Under the pieces are notes generated by a model that saw only the letters and a program-made list of their open reading frames with translations, was not told where the DNA came from and ran no database searches. From assembly GCA_963833505.1 (NCBI GenBank), contig CAWHYG010000015.1, positions 248,001-312,000 on the forward strand: a stretch of DNA of 64,000 nucleotides, in the 5' to 3' direction. Positions 14,388-22,060 of this stretch are shown here, one piece after another. Made by a program: the position numbers and the translations under genes. How positions within the stretch are numbered: position 1 is the first letter of the stretch; each line of letters starts with the position of its first letter. This DNA comes from CAWHYG01 sp963833505. Lineage in GTDB: Bacteria > Eisenbacteria > RBG-16-71-46 > CAIMUX01.

Positions 14388-16745
14388 CTACCGCTCCGCC
14401 ATCCGCCCCGCGTATTCGAGCACAGCGGCAAGCTGGCTCCGGCCGTCGAGACCGGCCTCTTCCATCACCATCTCCGCCTGTCCGCTTCCGGGGAAACGCC
14501 CGTTCCGGAACGGGTGCAGGCTGCGCTTCCGGCCTTCTTCCGATCCGATCCACCGATAGAGGGTCGGAAGCGTGAATCCGGTGATCCCCATGGCCTCGAG
14601 GCGATGCGCGACCGGGAAGATCTCCTCCTGTCGCTTCGGCGGAAGCAGGTCGAAGAGCTCCGCGCTCGCGACGTAGTAGATGTTCAGGTTGAGCCCGCGC
14701 CGGTCCAGCTCGGGGAGCACCGCGTCCACGAACGCGTAGGCCACGCCGCTCTCCTGCAGGACGATCGTACCGTGGGCCGGCTTCTTGCCGGGATCCGCCT
14801 TGCGGATGGCGTAGATCCCCTCCGCGGCCGCGGTCGCCGGCGGGATCCGGAGGGCCGCCCGATCCGGCACCGTCTCATTCGGCCTGGTCACGAACGGCGC
14901 CAGGATCGCCGGGCGCGCCTTGAGCGCGGCCACGGTCAGAGGCCACAGCTCCTGCGGCTCCCAGGGCGTCAGCGTGATTCCCGATCCGCGAGGGAAGTTC
15001 TCCTGGAGAAGCTGCAGCGCCTGCGGGTCGGCGTGGGTCGGACCGTCCTCTCCGGTCTTCAGGCCGGCGTGCGCGCAGATGATGATGAGGGGCTTCCGAG
15101 CCTCTTTCGTCAGGTCATGGCGCGCCTGCTGGCCGATGGCGTGGAGCCGCGCCGGCACGTGCTGCAGGGCGGCGATGAAGGCGCCGTAGGACGCGCCGGA
15201 ACCGATGTGGTGTCCGAAGGTGGAGATCCCGGCCATGAAGGCGCCCATGGCGTCCTCGCAGATCCCGCCGCAGGACAGGAGGCGCGAACCCGGGTTCGTC
15301 CGTGAGTTGTAGAACCCCTCGGGAAAACCCTTGTCCACGTTGGTCACGCTGGTGGACCCGAGCAGGTCGGCCGCTCCCGCCAGGATGCCGCCGTGCGTCA
15401 GCTTGTTGAGGTGGTTCAGCGTGTCGCCGAGTGCGCCGCGGAGGGTCGTGCTCGTTCCGGGCGCAAGGACCAGCTCGTTCGGAATGACGTCGGCCTTGAC
15501 CGCGTCGGAGTAGATCGGCTTGAGATCGGACTTCCCCGCCGGAACCGTGCGGCCCGCCTTGTTCAGGCGGTCGCGGCTCCGCTCCAGACCCTCGGCCAGG
15601 CTCTGGGCGAGCCCCGAGTCCTTCTCGATCACGCCGCGGATGGTCAGGAGCGTATCCCAGAAGCACCGCTCGACCCGATTCGGAGAGTTCTCTCCCTCGA
15701 ACCGCGGGAATTGAACGCCGAACGCCTTCTCGAACTCCGCCAGGCTGGTGTAGTACTCGGGTGAGCAGAACTTGTGGCCGGCTCCGTGCGAGGCCCGTCC
15801 TTCGATCCCGTACTTCCAGCCCTTGATCGTGCGGTAGATGATCGCCGTGGGCTGGGCGTTCCGGCCTTCGAGCGCGGCTTTCTGCGCCGCGGTCACCTGC
15901 CGGAAGTCGAGGCCGTCCGCCACGCGGATGACGTTCCAGTCGTGCAGGTAGGCCAGCTCGGCCGGATCCCACTGGACGTAGTCGCCGGGAATGCCAGCCT
16001 CGCGGCAGACGCGGTTGGAGTCGATCGATGCCTGGTTCCAGTCCAGGTGCAGATACGCGTTGCTGAGCTGCGCGGTGGCCCCGATGGCCAGAGCCTCGCT
16101 CACGCGGCCCGCGGTCATGCCTCCTTCGCCCTCGAGGATGTGCACCTTCGGAGCCTTCGCCGGCTCGTAGGCGTCCATGGCTCCCATCGCCAGCCCAAGG
16201 GACGCCGGCACGCCGACGCCGGATGCGCCGGTCGCGAGCCGCACGAAAGGAGTGAAAGGCGTCGGATGGCCGTCGAGCGGACGGGCGTGATACTCGACGA
16301 AGAGCGGCGTCTTCGTGGTCGGATTGCGCCGGAACCCCAGCAGATCCTCAAGCCGGAGCTGCCGGTCCGCCTTCGGAAGCAGACCCGCGGCGCCCACGCG
16401 GACGATCTCGTTCCGGAGGGCCCACATGGCATAGAGCCCCATCGCCTTGTGCCCGGCTCCGTAGGAGAGGATGTCTGAGTCTTCCCGCTCGGGAGCGGAG
16501 AAGTCATAGTCCATCGCGGTCCAGATGAGCGCGGAAACCATCCGGCCGGAAGAGATGCTCCCGCCGGGATGCCCGGAAGTGGGCACGAAGTTGTAAAGGA
16601 TGCCGCACAAGGTCCGGTACATGAGGTCGAAGCGCTCGAGCCGGTCGATGACCGCCGTTTCGACCGGCGGGACCGCGGCGGCGTCGACGTCGAGATGGAA
16701 GGCTCTGCGCGGGGCGAGCGTGAACGGACTCGAGGTCGTGGACAT
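14388..16745 (-). CDS. tkt: Transketolase-like thiamine-diphosphate enzyme
   Basis: A 785-residue enzyme expected to move two-carbon ketol units in the pentose phosphate pathway using thiamine diphosphate. Motifs in order are SGHPGGSISSGRM near residue 60; GEGGMTAGRVSEALAIGATA near 205, where transketolases have GDG; WNQASID; GICEDAMGAFMAGIS near 500; and GLKTGEDGPTHADP near 560. It is about 110 residues longer than E. coli transketolase and its cofactor motif has E-G-E-G in place of the usual G-D-G, so a transketolase-like or other 2-oxo-acid activity is possible. The ATG at 16745 is preferred to one six bases upstream because GGGAGG is then properly spaced. The YigZ-type gene lies downstream. 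Confidence 0.78.
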   Translation of the reverse strand: MSTTSSPFTLAPRRAFHLDVDAAAVPPVETAVIDRLERFDLMYRTLCGILYNFVPTSGHPGGSISSGRMVSALIWTAMDYDFSAPEREDSDILSYGAGHKAMGLYAMWALRNEIVRVGAAGLLPKADRQLRLEDLLGFRRNPTTKTPLFVEYHARPLDGHPTPFTPFVRLATGASGVGVPASLGLAMGAMDAYEPAKAPKVHILEGEGGMTAGRVSEALAIGATAQLSNAYLHLDWNQASIDSNRVCREAGIPGDYVQWDPAELAYLHDWNVIRVADGLDFRQVTAAQKAALEGRNAQPTAIIYRTIKGWKYGIEGRASHGAGHKFCSPEYYTSLAEFEKAFGVQFPRFEGENSPNRVERCFWDTLLTIRGVIEKDSGLAQSLAEGLERSRDRLNKAGRTVPAGKSDLKPIYSDAVKADVIPNELVLAPGTSTTLRGALGDTLNHLNKLTHGGILAGAADLLGSTSVTNVDKGFPEGFYNSRTNPGSRLLSCGGICEDAMGAFMAGISTFGHHIGSGASYGAFIAALQHVPARLHAIGQQARHDLTKEARKPLIIICAHAGLKTGEDGPTHADPQALQLLQENFPRGSGITLTPWEPQELWPLTVAALKARPAILAPFVTRPNETVPDRAALRIPPATAAAEGIYAIRKADPGKKPAHGTIVLQESGVAYAFVDAVLPELDRRGLNLNIYYVASAELFDLLPPKRQEEIFPVAHRLEAMGITGFTLPTLYRWIGSEEGRKRSLHPFRNGRFPGSGQAEMVMEEAGLDGRSQLAAVLEYAGRMAER

Positions 16746-17126
16746 CTTCATCCTCCCTTCATCCCGGACCCCAAGGCGTATGGTGCCACCATTGAGAATA
16801 TGGGCTGGAGAGAAGGAAGGCAAGGCGCGGACATCGACGAATGCGTCGGTACTTGAGACATGCCGCGCGGAAGGACCGTGCGTTGTCGTTCACCCGCGCG
16901 TTCCTGGCCTCGGATGACGCGACGGCACGCGCGATCGATGATGGCGGGCGACTCGCGCGCTGCGTTGGGCAACGGGTGGAGGCATCGGCAGCAGACCTCC
17001 GGCCTGTTGACGGGACTGCGGATCACTTGCAGCGGAGGTGGCTGGTGCTCAGGTGAGGACGTCCTGAACCAATGCCGCGATGGTGGACCCGACCCGCCCC
17101 CCGCGCATAGACTCCCGGAAACTCAC
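16746..17126. other. Intergenic region between transketolase and the fluoride riboswitch
   Basis: No gene supported. It should contain the leftward transketolase promoter and the rightward promoter of the riboswitch transcript. The best rightward candidate is TGGACC, 16 bases before CATAGA, ending near 17111, which is weak. Otherwise I see nothing in it. Confidence 0.4.
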
Positions 17127-17180
17127 ACGGCGATGGAGTTCGCCGGCAACCGCCCCGACTGAGGGCTGATGACTCCTGTG
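17125..17180 (+). ncRNA. Fluoride riboswitch aptamer (crcB motif)
   Basis: The diagnostic conserved parts of the fluoride aptamer are present in order: GGCGATGG at 17129, TTCGCC, AACCGCC near 17148, and GGCTGATGACTCCTGTG at 17164-17180. CACA (17125-17128) can pair with TGTG (17177-17180) as the outer stem. It lies 43 bases upstream of a DUF190-crcB operon, the classic target of this riboswitch class. The identity rests on consensus match and context, not on a covariance score. Confidence 0.85.
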
Positions 17181-17206
17181 CAACCGGCGCGGGAGTCTTG
17201 TCTTTT
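17171..17206 (+). terminator. Fluoride riboswitch expression platform: intrinsic terminator
   Basis: GACTCC (17171-17176) pairs with GGAGTC (17192-17197) and is followed by TTGTCTTTT (17198-17206). The left arm is the last conserved segment of the aptamer, so aptamer folding with fluoride and terminator folding are mutually exclusive. This predicts that fluoride turns the operon on by blocking termination. Confidence 0.8.
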
Positions 17207-17222
17207 GCGCGAGGAAGGAAAC

Positions 17223-17582
17223 ATGGACATTCCGGAAGACGCCACGCTGCTTCGAGTGTTCCTCGGCGAAAGCGACCGCCACGAGGGCCGCCCGCTCTAC
17301 GAAGCGATCGTTCTCAAGGCGCGCGAGCTCCACCTCGCCGGAGCCACCGTGCTTCGTGGTCTCATGGGCTTCGGCCACAGCTCGCGCCTCCACACGACCA
17401 AGGTGCTCCGCCTGTCCGGCGACCTCCCGATCGTCGTCGAGATCGCGGACGCGGAGGAGCGGATCCAGTTGATCCTGCCGTGGCTCGAATCGGTCGTGAC
17501 CGGCGGCCTCATCACTCTCGAGCGGGCGCGGGTCCTCCGGTACACGGGTCGAGGTCCCGAGGGCAGGAGTACCCAGCCATGA
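17223..17582 (+). CDS. DUF190 protein in the fluoride-resistance operon
   Basis: A 119-residue soluble protein of the DUF190 family (ATLLRVFLGESDRHEGRPLYE, GATVLRGLMGFG, LPIVVEIADAEERI), which has a ferredoxin-like, PII-related fold and is often encoded beside CrcB channels. Its molecular role is not established; a regulatory or accessory role for the channel is inferred. GAGGAAGG precedes the ATG at 17223. Its stop codon overlaps the crcB start (ATGA), indicating coupled translation. Expression should be controlled by the fluoride riboswitch and terminator just upstream. Confidence 0.88.
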   Translation: MDIPEDATLLRVFLGESDRHEGRPLYEAIVLKARELHLAGATVLRGLMGFGHSSRLHTTKVLRLSGDLPIVVEIADAEERIQLILPWLESVVTGGLITLERARVLRYTGRGPEGRSTQP

Positions 17583-17962
17583 ACGAAGGCGTGCCAACCT
17601 GGGTCTTCGTCGCGATCGCGGGCGCGGTCGGGACGCTTCTCCGCTATGGGATCGGCGGCGTGCTCGCGCGATCAACCGGCGGAGTGTTTCCCTGGGAGAC
17701 CCTACTCATCAATGCGCTCGGATCTCTGGCCATCGGGATCATCGCAGGGCTTCTGGCGAAGGGGGCTCTGCTCCCGCCGCCGTTCCGCATGGCGCTCATG
17801 GTCGGCCTGATCGGTGGATTCACGACCTTTTCGACCTTTGCGCTGGAGGCCTTCCGTCTTCTCGAAGACGGAAGGTGGCCGGCCGCCGGAGCCTACGTGC
17901 TGCTCACAAACCTCGGTGGGCTGGCGGCCGTCTGGGCGGGATGCCGCGCCGCGGGGGGATAG
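17579..17962 (+). CDS. crcB: CrcB/Fluc fluoride exporter
   Basis: A 127-residue four-helix membrane channel that expels fluoride as an antiparallel dimer. Visible family features are GAVGTLLRYGIG at the N-terminus, NALGSLAIGII with the conserved Asn, and GFTTFSTFALEAFRLL, which holds the phenylalanines and the polar track lining the ion path. The start overlaps the DUF190 stop by four bases. Only one crcB copy is seen, so this is likely a homodimer-forming type rather than a two-gene heterodimer. The upstream riboswitch makes the functional call firm. Confidence 0.93.
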   Translation: MNEGVPTWVFVAIAGAVGTLLRYGIGGVLARSTGGVFPWETLLINALGSLAIGIIAGLLAKGALLPPPFRMALMVGLIGGFTTFSTFALEAFRLLEDGRWPAAGAYVLLTNLGGLAAVWAGCRAAGG

Positions 17963-18029
17963 TCAGGGCCGTGGGATGGTCAATGCCGTGGAGACGGCGA
18001 CGCGCGCCACGTGATCGCCGCCCGGCACG

Positions 18030-18905
18030 CTACCGCAATCCGACCAGCAGCACCCCCGCCAGCGCCAGACCCGCCGCCAGCGCCTTCTTCCGCGTGAAGG
18101 GTTCGCGCAGGAACAGCACCGCGAAGAGGATGATGAAGACGGTCGAGGTCTGGGTCAGGATCGCGGAGATGCCGGCCAGCGTGTACTTCATCCCCGCGAT
18201 CCAGAACACCAGGGCCACGTACGAGCCCAGGATCGCAGCCGGGAGCATGAAGCGCCACGACGCGGACGGCCGGAGGCTCCGGAAGATCTCGCCCCGCCGT
18301 GGCGACAGGCCGGCCGCCCCCAGAAGAACGATGGCGCTCGCCGCCTGCCGGACCGCCGCGACCCAGAGCACCGGAGAGTGGTTCAACACCGGTTTGGCGA
18401 TGACGATCCCGAGGGACAAGAGGACGACCCCGGCAATGCCGATCACGATTCCACGGATGAGATGCGGGCGCGGCTTCTTCTCCAGCGGTTCGATCGTCGC
18501 CGCGACCAGGACCGCGCCCATGATCAGGGCCATGCCGGCCACGTCCCGGGGACCGATCCGCTCTCCGATCAGAAGGAAGGCCAAGAGGACCGTGAAAGGC
18601 GGATAGCAGGTATCGACCACGCCGGTGATTCCGGCCCCCACCATGTTCAGGCTGGTGTGAAAGAGCGTGTCGGCCAGGGCGATTCCGCAGATCCCGCTCG
18701 CAGCCAGGATCATATAGTCGTGCCCGCTCGCCGCGCGCACCAAAGGCACGCCCGCGACCACCATGGTAATGATCAGAAGCGGAAGGCTGACCGTGACGCG
18801 GAAGAGGTTGAGCGCGAACGGGGGCACGGTGTCGCCGGCGCGCTTCAACAGGATGACCGCGAAGGCCCAGAAAACGGAGCAGAGCAGTGCGTAGATCGCG
18901 CCCAC
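18030..18905 (-). CDS. EamA/DMT-family transporter
   Basis: A 291-residue membrane protein with ten predicted helices in two repeated EamA halves. The first runs from AIYALLCSVFWAFAVILLKRA to VVDTCYPPFTVLLAFLLIGE, and the second from GIVIGIAGVVLLSLGIVI to TSTVFIILFAVLFLREPFTR. The family exports or takes up metabolites such as amino acids; the substrate cannot be inferred. The GTG start at 18905 follows GGAGGTCCTCC with good spacing. It converges on crcB and stands alone. Confidence 0.85.
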   Translation of the reverse strand: MGAIYALLCSVFWAFAVILLKRAGDTVPPFALNLFRVTVSLPLLIITMVVAGVPLVRAASGHDYMILAASGICGIALADTLFHTSLNMVGAGITGVVDTCYPPFTVLLAFLLIGERIGPRDVAGMALIMGAVLVAATIEPLEKKPRPHLIRGIVIGIAGVVLLSLGIVIAKPVLNHSPVLWVAAVRQAASAIVLLGAAGLSPRRGEIFRSLRPSASWRFMLPAAILGSYVALVFWIAGMKYTLAGISAILTQTSTVFIILFAVLFLREPFTRKKALAAGLALAGVLLVGLR

Positions 18906-19149
18906 GGAGGACCTCCGGCCCTGGCCAGGCGGAGTCCATCCGCTGGACCTTGAAACCCCGCCAGCTTAGGGCTGCAGGCGGCTCCTGACAAGCTCGGCTC
19001 AAGCTCATGTCGCTTCGAGGATGTTATCGTGAACGTGTTCCCGAGCCCGTGGCACGCGGCGCTCCCGCCCTGACGAGGTCAAGCGCCGCGTCCCCCGCCG
19101 CAGGATCTCCGGTGGTGCTCGGCGGCGGAACGGTCTAGGATCCCCCACC

Positions 19150-20202
19150 ATGGCGAAACAAGACAGGCCGGCCTTCCGCGGCGATCGCCCGCGGCGCAGG
19201 GCCGGGCGCTATTGGATCCTCCTGGCGGTTCTGGCGATCATTGCAGCGGGTCTCTATGGAAGCGCGCTCTTCCTGCTCAAGAAGCGCGTGGACGTGAGGG
19301 TCGAGGTCGCGGAGACGACCCCGCGCGCGCAGGGCGTTCCCGACTCCACGATTTCCCTGACCAGCGCCGACGGCATCCCGCTTGAGGCCTGGTGGATCCG
19401 CGCCCAGGATCCTCGGGCGGTCGTCGTGTTGATCCCGGGAGCGCGGCACGATGCGTCGTCTCTCCTCGGACACGCGCGGTTCCTGCGCGACGCCGGCTAT
19501 GACTGTCTGGATCTCGACCTCCGCGCGCACGGACGCAGCGGCGGCAATCGGAACGGTCTCTCTCTCAAGGATCCTCTGGACGTCGAGGCGGCGCTCGACT
19601 GGATCCATTCGCGAAAGGAGTGCGCCGGCCTCAAGGTCGCTCTGCTCGGCATCTCGATGGGCGGCGCGACCGCGCTCCGGACTGCCGCGCTGCGGCCGGA
19701 CGTCGGCGCGGTGATCAGCGTCAGCGCCTTCTCCTCGGTGGAGGATCTCCTGGACGAGCAGATGCGACACGAGCACGTCCCCGACCTCGTGGCCTTGCTC
19801 TATGAGCCCTTCCTTCGACTCGCCGTCCGCACGCTCTACGGCGAGTCCCCAAGCCGCAACTCGATGGCCCGGATGCTGGCGGGAATCTCCCCGCGCCGCG
19901 TCCTGATCGGCCACGGCCGGAACGATCAGGAGATCCCTCCGGTCCACGCCGACCGGCTCGCCGCCATGGTCGGCGGCCAGGCGGAGCTGTGGTTCGTCGA
20001 TGGCGCCGGACACGGAATCCGGGAAGGCGACGTCAACGGCTCGCAGAATTCGCTCTACCGCACCCACCTTCTGGGATTCCTGGACCGGGCGTTCCCCCAG
20101 CCGCCGCAGGAGCGGGCGCATCATGCCGGGAAGAAAGGTTCGGAGAAGGGAAAGCAGCCGGAAGGAGAGCGTTTTGTGACCGGCGAGGGCAACCAGCAGT
20201 AA
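19150..20202 (+). CDS. Membrane-anchored alpha/beta hydrolase
   Basis: A 350-residue serine hydrolase. One N-terminal helix (WILLAVLAIIAAGLYGSALFLL, residues about 22-43) anchors it with the catalytic domain outside the cytoplasm. The fold is shown by VLIPGARHDASS, DLRAHGRSGG, the nucleophile elbow GISMGG (Ser near residue 169), an acid in GHGRNDQEIPP (Asp near 259), and the His in DGAGHG (near 287). The substrate is unknown; a BEM46/acyl-peptidase-like esterase is plausible. The last 40 residues are charged and low in complexity (GKKGSEKGKQPEGER). It stands alone, with a promoter presumably in the 240 bases shared with the divergent transporter. Confidence 0.82.
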   Translation: MAKQDRPAFRGDRPRRRAGRYWILLAVLAIIAAGLYGSALFLLKKRVDVRVEVAETTPRAQGVPDSTISLTSADGIPLEAWWIRAQDPRAVVVLIPGARHDASSLLGHARFLRDAGYDCLDLDLRAHGRSGGNRNGLSLKDPLDVEAALDWIHSRKECAGLKVALLGISMGGATALRTAALRPDVGAVISVSAFSSVEDLLDEQMRHEHVPDLVALLYEPFLRLAVRTLYGESPSRNSMARMLAGISPRRVLIGHGRNDQEIPPVHADRLAAMVGGQAELWFVDGAGHGIREGDVNGSQNSLYRTHLLGFLDRAFPQPPQERAHHAGKKGSEKGKQPEGERFVTGEGNQQ

Positions 20203-20369
20203 GCCCTCCGCGGCGCGCGATCCTGAACCACCGCCGGGGGATCCGCCGGTAGGACGCCCCGCCGATCCCCACGATTCCTGAAACCGTTCCGCCTCCCGTT
20301 CCGTATGATGAGGAAGCGCCGGTGGGGCCGGGCCCCCTGGCAGAAACCGGCCTAGAGGAGGCAAAGGCC

Positions 20370-20681
20370 ATGTTTGGATTGCTGTTCGCGCTGGTCTTGA
20401 TCGGAGGGATTCTCGTGCTTCCGCTGCTCGTCATCGGCGGGCTGCTGCGTCTCGTCTTTCATGTCGCGATCTTTCCCTTCCAGCTTCTGGGAGCCATCCT
20501 CGGGCTGGGGATCGCCGGGCTCGTCCTCGGAGTCGTTGCGCTCGTGGTCGGGCTGGTCATGGGCGCGATCGGGCTGGTCGGCGCCATCTTCTTCGCGCCC
20601 CCGATCCTGCTGGCCGTCCTCGTGGTCTGGGCGTTGATCCGCTTGCTGCGAGGCAACCAGCGCACTCGGCAGACGGCCTGA
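20370..20681 (+). CDS. Small glycine/valine-rich membrane protein
   Basis: A 103-residue protein that is almost entirely hydrophobic, with three or four helices rich in Gly, Val, Leu and Ile (LGAILGLGIAGLVLGVVALVVG). It ends in a short basic tail (RLLRGNQRTRQTA). GAGGAGG lies seven to ten bases before the ATG at 20370. No family is recognised, and nothing indicates a partner. A copy of the dispersed repeat starts two bases after its stop. Confidence 0.6.
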   Translation: MFGLLFALVLIGGILVLPLLVIGGLLRLVFHVAIFPFQLLGAILGLGIAGLVLGVVALVVGLVMGAIGLVGAIFFAPPILLAVLVVWALIRLLRGNQRTRQTA

Positions 20682-20683
20682 GG

Positions 20684-20740
20684 CCGCATTATTCATGACT
20701 CCCCTGCTGCGGCATCGGATCTGCCCGCCATGACTGCGTT
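20684..20740 (-). repeat. Dispersed 57-bp repeat, copy B (inverted)
   Basis: The reverse complement matches the right-hand end of the MITE-like element at 1569-1626 with only a few differences, including the end TCATGAATAATGCGG. No second terminal repeat is found near it, so it is a solo end or a truncated element. It lies between two genes without interrupting either. Confidence 0.7.
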
Positions 20741-20794
20741 GCCCCCGCATCCATTGCGTCCGGGGCTTTCGGGCGTACCGAATCGGAGCTCCTG

Positions 20795-21400
20795 ATGGCA
20801 GAACATGACGCTTTGCCCTCCCGCGAGACAGCGCTGGCGCTCCTGCACGAGTTCACCCTCTCGGAAAGCCTGCGCAAGCACGCGCTTTCGGTCGAGGCCG
20901 CCATGCGCGCCTTCGCCCGCAAGTACGCCGCCGAGCGTCCGGGAGACCCGGAAGTGGATGAGCACTACTGGAGCCTCGTCGGGCTTCTTCACGATTTCGA
21001 CTACGAGCGCTATCCCGAGATCCCCGATCACGCCACCAAAGGCGCGGAAATCCTGGCCGCCCGCGGCTATCCCGAGGACTTTCGGAGGGCCATCCTCTCC
21101 CATGCTTCCTACACCGGCGTGCCGCGGGAAAGACTGGTCGAGAAGATGCTCTTCTCCGTGGACGAGCTGTGCGGTTTCATTACCGCGGTCGCCCTGGTGC
21201 GGCCCTCGAAGTCCCTCGCCGAGGTTGACGCCCGGGCGGTGAGGAAGAAGCTCAAGGACAAGGCCTTCGCCCGCTCGGTCAACCGTGAGGAAGTCGTGCA
21301 GGGAATCGAGGAGCTGGGCGCCGATTTCGATTCCCACGTCACTTTCGTCATCGAGGCGATGCGGGGGATCGCGGGAGAGTTGGGGCTCGGGGGACCGTGA
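20795..21400 (+). CDS. HD-domain protein
   Basis: A 201-residue HD-superfamily protein. The expected metal ligands are seen as a histidine in SLRKHALSVE, the HD pair in VGLLHDFDYERYP, a later His in ILSHASYTG, and an acidic residue in FSVDELCGFITAVALVRPSK. Small stand-alone HD proteins of this type are phosphohydrolases acting on nucleotides, but the substrate is unknown. GGAG precedes the ATG at 20795. The gene follows the dispersed repeat copy B. Confidence 0.8.
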   Translation: MAEHDALPSRETALALLHEFTLSESLRKHALSVEAAMRAFARKYAAERPGDPEVDEHYWSLVGLLHDFDYERYPEIPDHATKGAEILAARGYPEDFRRAILSHASYTGVPRERLVEKMLFSVDELCGFITAVALVRPSKSLAEVDARAVRKKLKDKAFARSVNREEVVQGIEELGADFDSHVTFVIEAMRGIAGELGLGGP

Positions 21401-21484
21401 AGAGGCGCCGGGCTGCCCTCGCCTCCACCGGCAAGAGCAACAACCGTTCGCCGTGGATGTGATCTCGTTTCAGCGAGGATTCCG

Positions 21485-22060
21485 GTGAGAAAGACGCGGA
21501 TGGAGGCGTTCAGCGACGGCGTCATCGCCATCCTCATCACGATCATGGTCCTGGCCCTGCGCGTGCCCCACGGAACCGGGCTGCCGGCGCTCCGCCCGCT
21601 GACGCCGGTCCTCCTCAGCTACGTCCTCAGCTTCACCATCCTCGGCATCTACTGGAACAATCACCATCATCTATTGCAGGCGATCGAGATGGTCAACGGG
21701 CGCGTCCTCTGGGCCAATCTGCATCTTCTTTTCTGGCTCTCGCTGCTTCCCTTCGGCACGAGTTGGATGGGCGAAAACAACTTCGCCGCCTGGCCGGTCG
21801 CGCTTTACGGCGTGATCCTCCTGATGGCGGCGATCGCCTATTTCATCCTGACCCGGGCGCTCCTCACGCTTCACGGCCGGGAGTCCGTGCTCGCGACGGC
21901 GATCGGCCGGGACGTCAAGGGCAAGATCTCGATGGCCTTCTACATCGTCGCGATTCCGCTCGCCTTCCTGCGGCCCTGGATCGCCTGCGCGTTGTACATC
22001 CTGGTCGCGGTCCTATGGCTCGTCCCCGATCGGAGGATCGAGAAGACGATCATTCAGTGA
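21485..22060 (+). CDS. TMEM175-like potassium channel protein
   Basis: A 191-residue membrane protein of the DUF1211/TMEM175 family. The hallmark RMEAFSDGVIAILITIMVL, the first helix that lines the pore and carries the conserved FSD motif, is at the N-terminus. Later signatures are YWNNHHHLLQAI, NLHLLFWLSLLPF and YFILTRALL. Six helices fit the bacterial single-repeat form, which works as a tetrameric potassium-selective leak channel. The GTG start at 21485 has GAGG upstream. Its stop is just before the convergent end of the next gene. Confidence 0.85.
   Translation: MRKTRMEAFSDGVIAILITIMVLALRVPHGTGLPALRPLTPVLLSYVLSFTILGIYWNNHHHLLQAIEMVNGRVLWANLHLLFWLSLLPFGTSWMGENNFAAWPVALYGVILLMAAIAYFILTRALLTLHGRESVLATAIGRDVKGKISMAFYIVAIPLAFLRPWIACALYILVAVLWLVPDRRIEKTIIQ

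Noticed and set aside
16860..17050. Possible further copy of the dispersed repeat (ATGATGGCGGGCGA and CATCGGCAGCAG).
   Set aside because: Only short scattered matches; neither the terminal TCATGAAT-ATGCGG block nor the proper spacing is present.
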